Source: Brevibacillus daliensis
GTDB lineage: Bacteria > Bacillota > Bacilli > Brevibacillales > Brevibacillaceae
Reading direction: 5' to 3'
DNA length: 64,000 bases
Assembly: GCF_021245735.1 (NCBI RefSeq)
Contig: NZ_JAJISB010000001.1
Span: 124,001 to 188,000 of the forward strand
The notes under the pieces were generated by a model. It saw only the letters and a list, made by a program, of their open reading frames with translations, made no database searches and had not been told where the DNA came from. A program made the position numbers and the translations under genes. Positions 6,534-14,202 of the stretch are shown here, in pieces (position 1 is the stretch's first letter; each line of letters opens with the position of its first letter).

Positions 6534-9073
6534 GCCAATCCCCCTTTTGTTTCAACGGCATCAATGATCGCTTTTTCTACAATCCATTTTATTTCAGAAC
6601 CGACTTTTGGATCTTTTAGCATCTGTAGCATCCCTGCGATATCTTGCAAGACTCCCTCTGCCTGTAACGTGATAGGCAAGGAGGGAATCGTGACAGAGAC
6701 CAGTTTAGCCTTCTCCTGGTTTTTTATCGCTGGACTTGTGTTCGGTGCATGTAAAGCCGGGGAGTTCTGTTGACGCTCCTTATATTGGTTTACCTGCCCA
6801 TCCCACCATGTTTTTACACCAGGGCTAAACTTTCCGTGAAGCTTACTCCCTAATTTTCCTATACTCGTATTTGCGAACAAGCCTTTTACACTTGCTCCGT
6901 ATGACTGGAACATTTCTTTGGCAGAACGGTCAGGAAGAGAAGAAGCTATTGGTGGTTGTTCTTTTTCAGGTAAGGAAACAGGTTCAGATTTACCAAAACC
7001 AAAGAAGCCTTTAGCTTTGTCATAGAGTGCTCTTCCTCCCTCGGAACCAAGCACATTTCCGATGTACCCGCCAACCGCTGTTCCAATACCCGGAAGAACA
7101 AAAGTTCCAATTGTTGCTCCAATTGCTGCTCCTGCAGCCCCGCCTACTAGTTCAGAACCTACTCCTAGTAACGCATCCTTTTTATCCTCAGCTTGTAAAG
7201 CGTTTTTTACAGTATATGCATGTCCAAGCAGAGGGATTTTTTTACCGATTCGTTTTCCCCATTTGCCAAAAAAACCAGATCCAGAGTCCTTTGGAGTCTT
7301 TTTAGCCGCTGCACCAGAATCAGTAACGTCCTTCGGTGGAGTCGGTTTAGCTTTTTTCGAGGAATCTAACGTATTAGTACTAGCATCTTTATTGTTTTTT
7401 CCTCCACCAAACCATTTTTCTTTAATATTTGAAAAGATTCCTTTTGGTTTTTCACCTGGTTTGCCGCCTAGCTTTCCAGCCGTTTTTCCTTTGTTTTTCT
7501 CGGTTCCTTTCTTGCTACCTTTCTTGCTTCCTTTCTTTTTTCTCTTACCCCGATTTCCACCTATTCCACTACCTTCACAACAACAGCCTGAAAATGTTCC
7601 AGCCATTTTGCCACCAATATCTTTTCCTCTGCCAAACAGATTCTTACTAGCAGATAAAAAACTTACGAATTTATCAATTACCTTTAGACCTGCTAGTAAG
7701 CCTGCACCAGCTGCTAGTAATGGCCCAGGTAAAAAGCTTATACCAAAGATGGTTCCCTCCACCACCTTAGACAGAATCAGCATGGCGGGAGTAAGATCTG
7801 TGGCTATTTTATTACCCAATTCCATTAATTTTTGCTGAACCTCTATCTGAGCTTGCTGAATTTTAAACTGATCATTTTCTGTACTAGCCTTATATGCTTT
7901 GTCAGCCTCGTCATTAGCTACTTTCGAAGCAATTCCACCCGTTGAAATAAGACCAGCTGTTTCAAAAAAATCTGCATATTGCTTGCCAAATTCTGGACCA
8001 CCAAGTTTTACTAGCATACTATCTCGCACTTTCTGATCCTTCAGAGTGGCTATCATAAGCATTAGTTGTCCCATACCTTCACGGTTTGCGGACTCATCTG
8101 ACGAGTTTAAGAGCTCACTAAGCTCAGCAGACTGAACCTTTGCCTTTTCATTCGCTTCCTCCGAGGATAAGCCGCTTGCTTTATAGCCAGTGACAAATAA
8201 CTGGACCAAATCTTCCTCGTTGCCCATTTTGTTAGCTGTATCCTTCAATGCCTTTGTCCCTGCTCCGGGAGACAGGATATCAAGGTTTTTCATTTCACCT
8301 ACGAGCGTTGCTACTTGCTCAGGCGAATCAAAAAAGTTACCCATCTGAGGAGAAAATTCTACCATTGACTTGACAAAATCCTCATTAAACTGAGGTAATT
8401 CCTTACTCATATATTGAATGGAATTAGCTAGTCGATCAGCATCCGTTACATCTGTTCCCTTAGCTAGTGCATGTATCAGTTCAAGATTCTTGTCTGCACT
8501 AAGCCCAGTGGATTGCTCTAGCTTTGCAGCACGAGTAGCGTATGCTCCGCCGAATCGTACCCCATTCATTTGTTCACTCTTTATTGCCAGTTTGGTTGCT
8601 ACTGCCCCTGATAGATAAGGATCTAACTTTCTGATTTCAGCAGTCGTCTCTTTTAGCCTTTTCTCATCTTCAGCCGTCTTGTCTTTTGCTCTGTATAAGG
8701 CTAGCTCCCTGTTTACTTCTTTCATGTCAGAAAGTACGGTAGAAAATCCTGCTCCAGCAGATAATGTAATGATTGAACCAGAAACTTCAACTAGTGAATT
8801 TCTTGCATCCATGATCTTTTTAAAGATGCCATGATCTACATCTATTTTAGGCTTAACACGCATATTCCCCACTTTTGTTAATTCCGTGCCTAACTTACCA
8901 TACTCGGTACGAGCTTTACCTAACTCCTTTGTTACCCCAGAGATTTCCCTTTGCATCCCAGAAGAACTGAGCTTAATCTCTCGTTCAACACCTGAGATAC
9001 CTTGCCTGATTTTTGCCATTTCACGCTTGATCGTAAATAACTCCGAGGTAACAGCAGCTGTTTCACTTCCCAC
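6530..9073 (-). CDS. xkdO: Tail tape measure protein, XkdO-like
   Basis: An 847-residue protein that sets tail length and is ejected on contraction. The N-terminal 80 residues are coiled-coil-like; then comes a helical region with 'KMGNEEDLVQLFVTGYKASGLS' and 'LMLMIATLKDQKV' as in phage TP901-like tape measures. A hydrophobic stretch follows near 440-480, then a Lys/Gly-rich linker (repeated KKGSKKG) containing three adjacent Cys residues, then a second Gly/Ala-rich hydrophobic region near 640-680. The GTG at 9073 is chosen because GAGGAGGT lies 7 nt upstream; the ATG at 9109 has no such site. It is shorter than PBSX XkdO (about 1,330), implying a shorter tail. Confidence 0.85.
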   Translation of the reverse strand: MGSETAAVTSELFTIKREMAKIRQGISGVEREIKLSSSGMQREISGVTKELGKARTEYGKLGTELTKVGNMRVKPKIDVDHGIFKKIMDARNSLVEVSGSIITLSAGAGFSTVLSDMKEVNRELALYRAKDKTAEDEKRLKETTAEIRKLDPYLSGAVATKLAIKSEQMNGVRFGGAYATRAAKLEQSTGLSADKNLELIHALAKGTDVTDADRLANSIQYMSKELPQFNEDFVKSMVEFSPQMGNFFDSPEQVATLVGEMKNLDILSPGAGTKALKDTANKMGNEEDLVQLFVTGYKASGLSSEEANEKAKVQSAELSELLNSSDESANREGMGQLMLMIATLKDQKVRDSMLVKLGGPEFGKQYADFFETAGLISTGGIASKVANDEADKAYKASTENDQFKIQQAQIEVQQKLMELGNKIATDLTPAMLILSKVVEGTIFGISFLPGPLLAAGAGLLAGLKVIDKFVSFLSASKNLFGRGKDIGGKMAGTFSGCCCEGSGIGGNRGKRKKKGSKKGSKKGTEKNKGKTAGKLGGKPGEKPKGIFSNIKEKWFGGGKNNKDASTNTLDSSKKAKPTPPKDVTDSGAAAKKTPKDSGSGFFGKWGKRIGKKIPLLGHAYTVKNALQAEDKKDALLGVGSELVGGAAGAAIGATIGTFVLPGIGTAVGGYIGNVLGSEGGRALYDKAKGFFGFGKSEPVSLPEKEQPPIASSLPDRSAKEMFQSYGASVKGLFANTSIGKLGSKLHGKFSPGVKTWWDGQVNQYKERQQNSPALHAPNTSPAIKNQEKAKLVSVTIPSLPITLQAEGVLQDIAGMLQMLKDPKVGSEIKWIVEKAIIDAVETKGGLA

Positions 9074-9115
9074 ATTGCTCACCTCCTCTTTCAACTTGAA
9101 GAAGTCCATTCATCT

Positions 9116-9208
9116 TAGAAAACTTGGCTTTGTCAAGCCTTTTGCGCAGGCAAAGCCTTAGTTGCACTTATGCAGATGAGAATTTTTTTAAATTCTTATC
9201 TGTCAAAT
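9116..9208 (+). repeat. Dispersed repeat family R1, copy 1
   Basis: A copy of a roughly 93-bp repeat that begins TAGAAAACTTGGCTTTG and ends in a long stem (CAGATgAGAATTT with AAATTCTTATCTG). Four further copies in the same orientation lie at 13833, 18192, 25072 and 42946. This copy sits between the tail chaperone and the tape measure, inside the tail operon. Confidence 0.85.
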
Positions 9209-9210
9209 AG

Positions 9211-9240
9211 AAAAAAGCGGGAGTACTACTCTTCTCCCGC
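9211..9240 (-). terminator. Intrinsic terminator between tail chaperone and tape measure
   Basis: Read on the minus strand, GCGGGAG pairs with CTCCCGC around a 10-nt loop and is followed by six T residues. The stem overlaps the last codons of the frameshifted chaperone product. Partial read-through would lower tape-measure and baseplate levels relative to sheath and tube, which are needed in many copies. Confidence 0.8.
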
Positions 9241-9761
9241 TTCCTCTTCTACCAATTGACACGCAATGATAAATAATTTTTGCTTATATCGATCTACTTC
9301 ATACTCTACTAAGTCCGACGGCACACCACGTCCTCGTAAAAAAGCCTTAGCTATATGCCAGGCTTCCCCGTCGGATCTGATTAGTTTTTTGCTTCTTCAA
9401 TAGCTTCTGCTTCAGTTTGTCCCTGATTTACCCGACGAACTGCTTCTAGTAAGGCGGCATAAGCATCAATGTTATGATTAAACAATTTGCCAGGCAGTTC
9501 AAATTTATTGGCAGCCTTATAGGCACGAAGTAACTCTGGATCATTCCAGTTAAAATCGTGTTCGGTTGCTTTTACAATGCGTGCATCGTTGTAGCGATAC
9601 CAGTCGAAATCATCTCCCTTGCTTGCTTCACGCTCGCATAGACGATTTTCAACTAGGTTTAACTTTCTTACGTTCCATCGTTCACCATCAATAATTTCTT
9701 CCACTTCTGTATGCACAACTGGTTCTGTCGCTTTTGCCAAGAATTTTTCTAGCTTGTTCAT
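9226..9761 (-). CDS. xkdN: Frameshifted tail assembly chaperone (GT-like product)
   Basis: The short chaperone frame ends ...GCA AAA AAC TAA, placing a canonical A AAA AAC slippery heptamer (9390-9384) directly before its stop. A -1 shift continues in an open frame for 52 more codons (LIRSDGEAWHIAKAFLRG... ending LVEEEAGEE) to TAG at 9228-9226, giving a 178-residue product. Long-tailed phages conserve such a G/GT frameshift; the longer product helps load tail tube subunits on the tape measure. The extension has protein-like composition and no other gene occupies it. Frameshifting itself is inferred from sequence. Confidence 0.8.
9381..9761 (-). CDS. xkdN: Tail assembly chaperone, XkdN-like (short product)
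   Basis: A 126-residue protein (MNKLEKFLAKATEPVVHTEV...) matching XkdN-like tail chaperones: an N-terminal 'VEEIIDGERWNVRKLN' strand region and a helical C-terminus with 'AYAALLEAVRRVNQG'. It lies between the tube and tape-measure genes, the conserved position of lambda G-like chaperones. It has a good ribosome-binding site (AGGAG). This is the unshifted product; see the overlapping frameshifted form. Confidence 0.88.
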   Translation of the reverse strand: MNKLEKFLAKATEPVVHTEVEEIIDGERWNVRKLNLVENRLCEREASKGDDFDWYRYNDARIVKATEHDFNWNDPELLRAYKAANKFELPGKLFNHNIDAYAALLEAVRRVNQGQTEAEAIEEAKN

Positions 9762-9776
9762 TGTAGCTCGCCACTC

Positions 9777-10229
9777 CTATTCTTCAATATATTCTGGTAA
9801 TACATCCAGGAAATCTGGCTTTTTGTTGCTACGTCCTTTAATCTCATAGGTCGCATGATCTGTTCCGTCTGCTTTCGCTTCCCATAGAGTAATCTCTTCA
9901 GGATTCAAGTAGATATCGCTAATTCTTACACGCTCAGCATTTTCATTCTCTTTATCAATAGATTCCCCAAGAAGTTGCGGAATAACAGGCGTTTTACCTG
10001 ATGTAATCTGATCAACACAAAAATATTTGAAGGCAGCGTTAACAGATGATACTTTTAAAGTAACTTCAACGTGCCAGGAATCTACGGTTTGCACAGCACC
10101 TTTTTGCAGACGCTTTACATCTCCATACTCCGCTTTCAGGGTAAGTTTACCCTCCAGTGTTCCGTAGATTGGGTCACCATTCTCATCATAAATCTGGCAA
10201 TTTTTAAGCTTGATATCACTTTGACGCAT
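9777..10229 (-). CDS. xkdM: Tail tube protein, XkdM-like
   Basis: A 150-residue protein with the XkdM pattern 'LKNCQIYDENGDPIYGTLEGKLTLKAEY' and 'SWHVEVTLKVSS', forming the inner tube of a contractile tail. It starts behind GGAGGTG, 3 nt after the sheath gene, as in PBSX. Length and position agree with the family. Confidence 0.9.
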   Translation of the reverse strand: MRQSDIKLKNCQIYDENGDPIYGTLEGKLTLKAEYGDVKRLQKGAVQTVDSWHVEVTLKVSSVNAAFKYFCVDQITSGKTPVIPQLLGESIDKENENAERVRISDIYLNPEEITLWEAKADGTDHATYEIKGRSNKKPDFLDVLPEYIEE

Positions 10230-10232
10230 ATC

Positions 10233-11570
10233 TTACAGCACCTCCCATTCAATATCGAAAATCTCAATGGCATCTAGCGGTTTGGCGGCAAGCTTAAAGC
10301 CACGCTTGTCCCCTTGACCATTTTTCTTATCTTCAAAAATCCAGCCCGTATCAATGGCACCCTGATTTTCACGTACTTCCAGATAGGTTTTTACCGCACC
10401 TACAAACGTTGCTCCACCAATATCATTATTGTTGAGCTTACCTTTATACTTTTTACCAACCATTGAAATATCATTGACAATCTGGTCCAGAGTCATAGAT
10501 ACACGGATCTTCCCGAAGTCTTCACGTTCGCCTTGCTTCAGGGTGGTTAAGGTGTTAATTGCACTTTCGATCAGGTAGACATCACCATCTCGAACAGCAA
10601 TTAGCGTACCTGAATTAAGGGCAGATTGAATATCGGAATGGCCCCAATCTTTAGTCGCTTTTTTCAAGGGAACTAGCTGCGCAGTGAGGGAGATATGTGC
10701 TGGTGTAGCAGCAATCATCCCAGCTACCCAAGCTGCCCACTCAAGACTAGCATAGTGAGTACCGTTATGATGCATACCGGAAATCGCGCAGTTTACGACA
10801 CGTCTAGAATTCTGGGACAAAGAACGGTCCATTAATTCCTGCATGTTGGTATCATTTTCAATAGCGCCACCAATAACCAACGTACTTCGCTTGTTGTTGA
10901 ACTTTTCTCGATCAAACACGAACTGCTTGGCCGCTGCTTGTACGGAAAGCTCAGCACTTGGCAGGTACAAAGCGTCAAAGTCAGCTCCCGATACAGCCTG
11001 CAAAAGAAGGGTAAAATCGCCTGCGGTAAGCTCCTTAACGCCTGTCGTTGCACCCTCTAAGGCAGTTTGAGCTTCAATTGCAATAGCTGCTTCACCGATT
11101 TTTTCCACTCGTACATAAATGGACTGCTTTGTTTTCGTCATGAGTTCATCATGATCAGCAAATGAGAACTTCTCCGTTTTAATCGGACCTGCAATTTGTA
11201 GTTCCTTCTTGCCCAATTCCGCTGTTGAATCTACGATCGTAATCATAATTTGATTACCTAACGTGCCTGGATACAGAGCTTCAATTGTAATGGAATCAGG
11301 TTGAGTATAGCTTGCAGAGGTTGCAGATGCTGAGGTCATTCGGTATCCCAAAATCGTAGCACCACTCTCCGCTGCCAATTCCAATGTATCCACCTTGCCG
11401 AAGGTCTCTTGAATTCGTTCTTCAAATCCCTTCATGGTTACCAGTTGGTTGGGGGCACCCCACTCAGCCTGATAAGGAACTAGTACAACACCGCTTTTTG
11501 GTAGTACTCGCTCCTGCGCCTTTGCTTTTAATTCAACATGTACACCTGCTCGTTCACGAATCAATCCCAT
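10233..11570 (-). CDS. xkdK: Contractile tail sheath protein, XkdK-like
   Basis: A 445-residue sheath protein. It begins MGLIRERAGVHVELKAKAQ and ends with the 'NQGAIDTGWIFEDKKNGQGD' and 'LDAIEIFDIEWEV' segments that are typical of PBSX-like sheath C-termini. The presence of a sheath shows that the particle is of the contractile (myovirus or R-type) kind. A GGAGG lies 5 nt before the ATG. It is followed directly by the tube gene. Confidence 0.9.
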   Translation of the reverse strand: MGLIRERAGVHVELKAKAQERVLPKSGVVLVPYQAEWGAPNQLVTMKGFEERIQETFGKVDTLELAAESGATILGYRMTSASATSASYTQPDSITIEALYPGTLGNQIMITIVDSTAELGKKELQIAGPIKTEKFSFADHDELMTKTKQSIYVRVEKIGEAAIAIEAQTALEGATTGVKELTAGDFTLLLQAVSGADFDALYLPSAELSVQAAAKQFVFDREKFNNKRSTLVIGGAIENDTNMQELMDRSLSQNSRRVVNCAISGMHHNGTHYASLEWAAWVAGMIAATPAHISLTAQLVPLKKATKDWGHSDIQSALNSGTLIAVRDGDVYLIESAINTLTTLKQGEREDFGKIRVSMTLDQIVNDISMVGKKYKGKLNNNDIGGATFVGAVKTYLEVRENQGAIDTGWIFEDKKNGQGDKRGFKLAAKPLDAIEIFDIEWEVL

Positions 11571-11729
11571 TTATACTCCTCCTTTATAGTTATGAAGTCG
11601 AATTAGCACTTCCGTTTCTTGAATCAACTCTTTTTCTTCAACATCATAAAGTGCACCAGCAATCTCGAATCGTTCTGCGTTAAGTAGTCTCGCTGAATCG
11701 ATCCAATCTGCTTTTGTTATAGATTTCAA
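11571..11729 (-). CDS. 52-residue protein upstream of the sheath gene (XkdJ position)
   Basis: A small protein starting at TTG 11729 behind GGAAGGAT (MKSITKADWIDSARLLNAE...), ending in LHNYKGGV just before the sheath start. Its tail encodes the sheath ribosome-binding site. It lies where PBSX has XkdJ, but the match is positional only. The regular charged/hydrophobic pattern suggests a short helical hairpin. Confidence 0.65.
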   Translation of the reverse strand: MKSITKADWIDSARLLNAERFEIAGALYDVEEKELIQETEVLIRLHNYKGGV

Positions 11730-11732
11730 TTG

Positions 11733-12176
11733 TTATCCTTCCTCTACCATAAATTTCTGGATTTTCTCTACCTGATCCCTTACAACTGGTTGCAGATATT
11801 CGAAACGAAACGTTATTTCTGTTCGATCTCTCCTCGTAGAATCAATCCGTAGAGTACTAAGATCAACATCTATGAGAAGTCCGGTTGTAGTTCCCCGGTA
11901 GGAATATCTCCCGTTACGCAAGATATTGCTTAATGGAGAAGCCGATAATGGCTGGTACTTTCCATCTCGTTTCGGATAATGAAGAACAATGATTGCTTCT
12001 GTCATCACTTTTGTACTCGTTAAGCTGTTGCCCTTTTCTGTAACAGCCGTTCGTTGTACAAAAATCAGTTCGTTCTCTATCAGACTGCTCATCCACTCTT
12101 CCAAATTTGTCATAACTGGAAGAGTCGGGTATGCCTGATTTACTAGATCAACCAGCGTAGCTACATCTCTTTCCAT
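11733..12176 (-). CDS. XkdI-like / tail-completion protein
   Basis: About 147 residues (MERDVATLVDLVNQAYPTLP...). The ATG at 12176 follows AAGGTGAGGG at good spacing. A GTG at 12266 would add 30 basic residues without a ribosome-binding site. The protein has mixed alpha/beta composition with 'TEITFRFEYLQPVVRDQVEKI' at the end. It precedes the sheath, the place of the tail terminator or XkdI in PBSX-like clusters. It is the first tail gene after the second late-promoter-like element. Confidence 0.6.
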   Translation of the reverse strand: MERDVATLVDLVNQAYPTLPVMTNLEEWMSSLIENELIFVQRTAVTEKGNSLTSTKVMTEAIIVLHYPKRDGKYQPLSASPLSNILRNGRYSYRGTTTGLLIDVDLSTLRIDSTRRDRTEITFRFEYLQPVVRDQVEKIQKFMVEEG

Positions 12177-12268
12177 TCCCTCACCTTCTTTTCTAACTGG
12201 ATCAGCTCTTGTCTGTTTTTCGAGAAACACTCCTCTCTTCCATCGTGGAGATAATTTAGCTTTCACTT

Positions 12269-12293
12269 ATAGGTGGCATTCGGCAGACAAGCA
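12269..12293 (-). promoter_or_regulatory. Late-promoter-like element, copy 2
   Basis: Read on the minus strand this 25-bp core (TGCTTGTCTG, then CGAATGCCACCTAT after one variable base) matches the copy at 13213-13237 at 24 of 25 positions. Weaker similarity extends about 35 bp further upstream. It lies just before the first tail gene and points toward the operon. It could be a promoter recognised by the Xpf-type sigma factor, or the boundary repeat of an inserted cassette. Confidence 0.5.
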
Positions 12294-12371
12294 TTGCTAG
12301 ATTTCTTCAGATCATGCAAAAAAGTTGCGGGGTGTTCATTCGTAGATGGTCATTAAACCTTGTAAGTATCG

Positions 12372-12581
12372 CTATTTTGGCTGATTACGATGTCTTGAAA
12401 AAATGTGTTTTTCGAAATCTTGACTCTCCAGCCCCGCCTTCTGCAACCATCGCTTTCCCATTCGAAGCAACGGACCCTCTGGTTTTGGATGAGGGGTCGT
12501 CTCGCCGATCTCGGGCAATTCCACCTGCCTCACTTCATCCGGAATCTCAGGTTGCGCTATTTCTATCCAATCCTTTTCCAT
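12372..12581 (-). CDS. Small protein of unknown function before the tail operon
   Basis: A 69-residue protein, MEKDWIEIAQPEIPDEV..., with a Pro/Glu-rich first half and a basic C-terminus (MGKRWLQKAGLESQDF). The ATG at 12581 has GGGAG at 9-nt spacing. The frame extends further upstream to 12647 without a better start. It lies between the two late-promoter-like elements and would be read with the tail genes. I do not recognise it; it may be a leftover of the deleted head region. Confidence 0.45.
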   Translation of the reverse strand: MEKDWIEIAQPEIPDEVRQVELPEIGETTPHPKPEGPLLRMGKRWLQKAGLESQDFEKHIFSRHRNQPK

Positions 12582-12663
12582 ATCGTATAGCTCCCTTCTC
12601 TTACCCGCCAAGAGGTGTATTCTCCTTGATCCTGCCCCCAGCGTCATCTGTACATTCCTAGTT

Positions 12664-12693
12664 GCATGTTCTTCTACCAGTTGGACATACTTT
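12664..12693 (+). promoter_or_regulatory. Candidate SigE-type promoter for the His/Gln-rich gene
   Basis: GCATGTT (12664-12670) and CATACTTT (12686-12693) are 15 bp apart. They match 6 of 7 and 7 of 8 positions of the mother-cell sigma-E consensus (KMATATT and CATACANT). The element lies 55 bp before the start codon. Short motifs like this occur by chance, so this is a suggestion only. Confidence 0.35.
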
Positions 12694-12747
12694 GAAAGGC
12701 ACCTGGATGCCGCAGCATATGAAAAAACAGCATGTTCTGGAGGAGAG

Positions 12748-13137
12748 ATGCAGATGCATATACGTCAACACCAAGAACGGGCCTTCGCTCATCAGCAGCA
12801 CGCACAATTGCACCGCTATCACGCAGATGCTCATCATCAGCAGGCCTTGTTCCACCAACAACAAGTTACGTTTCATCAAAACCAAGCTTACATGGGCTCT
12901 AACACACAACCCCATCATTTGTACAACGACCAACCTACTTACAACGAAAAGACAACGGCATACAACAATCAGGTTTCTCCTGCTGCTCTTGTCTACAAAG
13001 GACAGGTTTCGCCACAAGCGATACAATCCCTGAATCAATACCAAAACCCTTATCCAATGTCTAATAATTTTATCTCTCCGATGATAGCCCATACGACCGA
13101 CAACCAGAACGCTTTGCAGCGCGACACAAAATTTTAA
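12748..13137 (+). CDS. His/Gln/Tyr-rich protein inserted in the tail cluster
   Basis: A 129-residue protein with a low-complexity N-terminal half dominated by His, Gln and Ala (HQQHAQLHRYHADAHHQQ) and a second half rich in Asn, Gln, Tyr and Pro. It is transcribed against the tail genes, has GGAGGAG before its start (12748 or 12754) and its own terminator, so it behaves like a moron cassette. Composition resembles spore-coat or metal-binding proteins, and a SigE-like promoter is possible. No family is recognised. Its codon and amino acid use is unlike any tail gene. Confidence 0.7.
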   Translation: MQMHIRQHQERAFAHQQHAQLHRYHADAHHQQALFHQQQVTFHQNQAYMGSNTQPHHLYNDQPTYNEKTTAYNNQVSPAALVYKGQVSPQAIQSLNQYQNPYPMSNNFISPMIAHTTDNQNALQRDTKF

Positions 13138-13170
13138 TTTTCCAGCTTCAATCATATTGTGAAAGACAAA

Positions 13171-13202
13171 CCCGCGTAATTGTGCGCGGGTTTTCTCTTT
13201 TT
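13171..13202 (+). terminator. Terminator of the His/Gln-rich gene
   Basis: CCCGCG pairs with CGCGGG around an 8-nt loop, followed by TTTTCTCTTTTT on the plus strand, 33 bp after the stop codon. Confidence 0.85.
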
Positions 13203-13212
13203 ATCTATAAAA

Positions 13213-13237
13213 ATAGGTGGCATTCGACAGACAAGCA
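13213..13237 (-). promoter_or_regulatory. Late-promoter-like element, copy 1
   Basis: The partner of the element at 12269-12293, in the same (minus) orientation and directly downstream of xpf. Read on the minus strand it is followed by ATTTTTATAG. Together the two copies bracket the 0.9-kb stretch holding the His/Gln-rich gene and one small tail-strand gene. Confidence 0.5.
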
Positions 13238-13278
13238 CTACTAACTTTTTCAGATTCGTTGAAAAAATGGCACCTCCA

Positions 13279-13809
13279 TTATTTCTTAGAGATGCCAAAT
13301 GGTTCTTCTTTTTTCAACTTCAAATAAGTAGAGATCTTTGCTTGCCCCCTTCTAATGTAGGTATCAACTGTTCCACGAGATACTCCCAGCAATTCAGCTA
13401 TGTCATACTGACTAATACCTTGTCCATGTGCCATGATATAGCAATCTTTTTCTCTTTCACTTAACGTGGATAATGCCGACTCTATCTCACTACGCTGACT
13501 GTCAGTTATATTGGCAGGACTTCCTGCGTTGGTTCGATTGATATGGGATTGAAGCAGAATAGGGTCCATTAATACCTCGCGTTGATAGGCAGATCGTCTT
13601 TCAATTCCCCGCTTGTTCCCTGGACATTTTCCTGTTTCGAGCCAGGCGATTACATATTCCACGCTTCCCATCATTTCTGTGAGCAGCTCATACTCGCTCT
13701 TGCGGTTCCCCTTCTCGCTCAATTGTTCTGTCACAGTCTCTTTATACGTATCTCTCGCTTTTGCCAAGTTCTTTCTCGTTCTCTTATATTGCTGTAAAAG
13801 CTCTTGCAT
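13279..13809 (-). CDS. xpf: Xpf-like phage late sigma factor / positive regulator
   Basis: A 176-residue protein with an N-terminal helical region (MQELLQQYKRTRKNLAKARD) and a C-terminal sigma-70 region-4-like helix-turn-helix (LSEREKDCYIMAHGQGISQY, then DIAELLGVSRGTVDTYIRRG). In PBSX, Xpf is the sigma-like activator of the late (structural and lysis) operon. Here it lies directly upstream of the tail genes, in the same orientation. It has a strong ribosome-binding site (AAAGGGGGAG). A degraded relative lies in the sigK element at 32272-32637. Confidence 0.88.
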   Translation of the reverse strand: MQELLQQYKRTRKNLAKARDTYKETVTEQLSEKGNRKSEYELLTEMMGSVEYVIAWLETGKCPGNKRGIERRSAYQREVLMDPILLQSHINRTNAGSPANITDSQRSEIESALSTLSEREKDCYIMAHGQGISQYDIAELLGVSRGTVDTYIRRGQAKISTYLKLKKEEPFGISKK

Positions 13810-13832
13810 GGTAGCTCCCCCTTTCAGATAAT

Positions 13833-13914
13833 TAGAAAACTTGGCTTTTCCAGCCTCTGGCGCAGATAAAGCACTTATTCAAATAAGAATTTTTATAAAT
13901 TCTTATCTGTAAAC
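13833..13914 (+). repeat. Dispersed repeat family R1, copy 2
   Basis: A shortened copy, missing about 9 bp in the middle, of the repeat described at 9116. It keeps the 3' stem (AAATAAGAATTT with AAATTCTTATCTG). It lies between xpf and xtrA. Confidence 0.8.
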
Positions 13915-13918
13915 AAAA

Positions 13919-13969
13919 GAGGGCACCAGGGACTAACCACTTTTTCAGTGATAAGTCTCTGGTGCCCTC
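13919..13969 (-). terminator. Terminator between xtrA and xpf
   Basis: A 16-bp stem (GAGGGCACCAGGGACT with its complement, one G-T pair) is followed on the minus strand by TTTTGTTT. It would separate early xtrA transcription from xpf unless read through. Confidence 0.75.
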
Positions 13970-13987
13970 CGCATTTCGGTCAGGCTA

Positions 13988-14161
13988 TTATCTGTATCTT
14001 TTTCGTTTAGTAGCTTCGATATCTAGTAGCTTGTCATTTTGCGTGACAATCGTCAGCTTATGAAAAGCCTCCAGTTTCATATTATCCCGCAGCATCCCAT
14101 CTTCCATGATTAAGACACGCACACCCTTTTCAACGGGGATTTTTACAAGTATATCGTTCAT
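13988..14161 (-). CDS. xtrA: XtrA/YqaO-like small protein
   Basis: A 57-residue protein (MNDILVKIPVEKGVRVLIMEDG...). The ATG at 14161 is preceded by GGAGG at 6-nt spacing; an in-frame extension to 14197 lacks such a site. Size, basic C-terminus and place between the repressor and xpf match PBSX XtrA and skin-element YqaO. Function is unknown in those relatives. It is divergent from the repressor gene and under its operator. Confidence 0.65.
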   Translation of the reverse strand: MNDILVKIPVEKGVRVLIMEDGMLRDNMKLEAFHKLTIVTQNDKLLDIEATKRKRYR

Positions 14162-14202
14162 AAATAGCCTCCTATCGTCATCCAAGAAAGTGATCATAAG
14201 TT

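Noticed and set aside
7062-7838. 258-codon plus-strand frame
   Set aside because: It is an antisense shadow of the tape-measure Lys/Gly-rich region; composition (Pro, Phe, Leu repeats) reflects the reverse complement of that low-complexity stretch.
12662-13155. Other long frames over the His/Gln-rich gene, on both strands
   Set aside because: Low-complexity sequence keeps several frames open; only the frame at 12748 has a good ribosome-binding site and ends just before the terminator.
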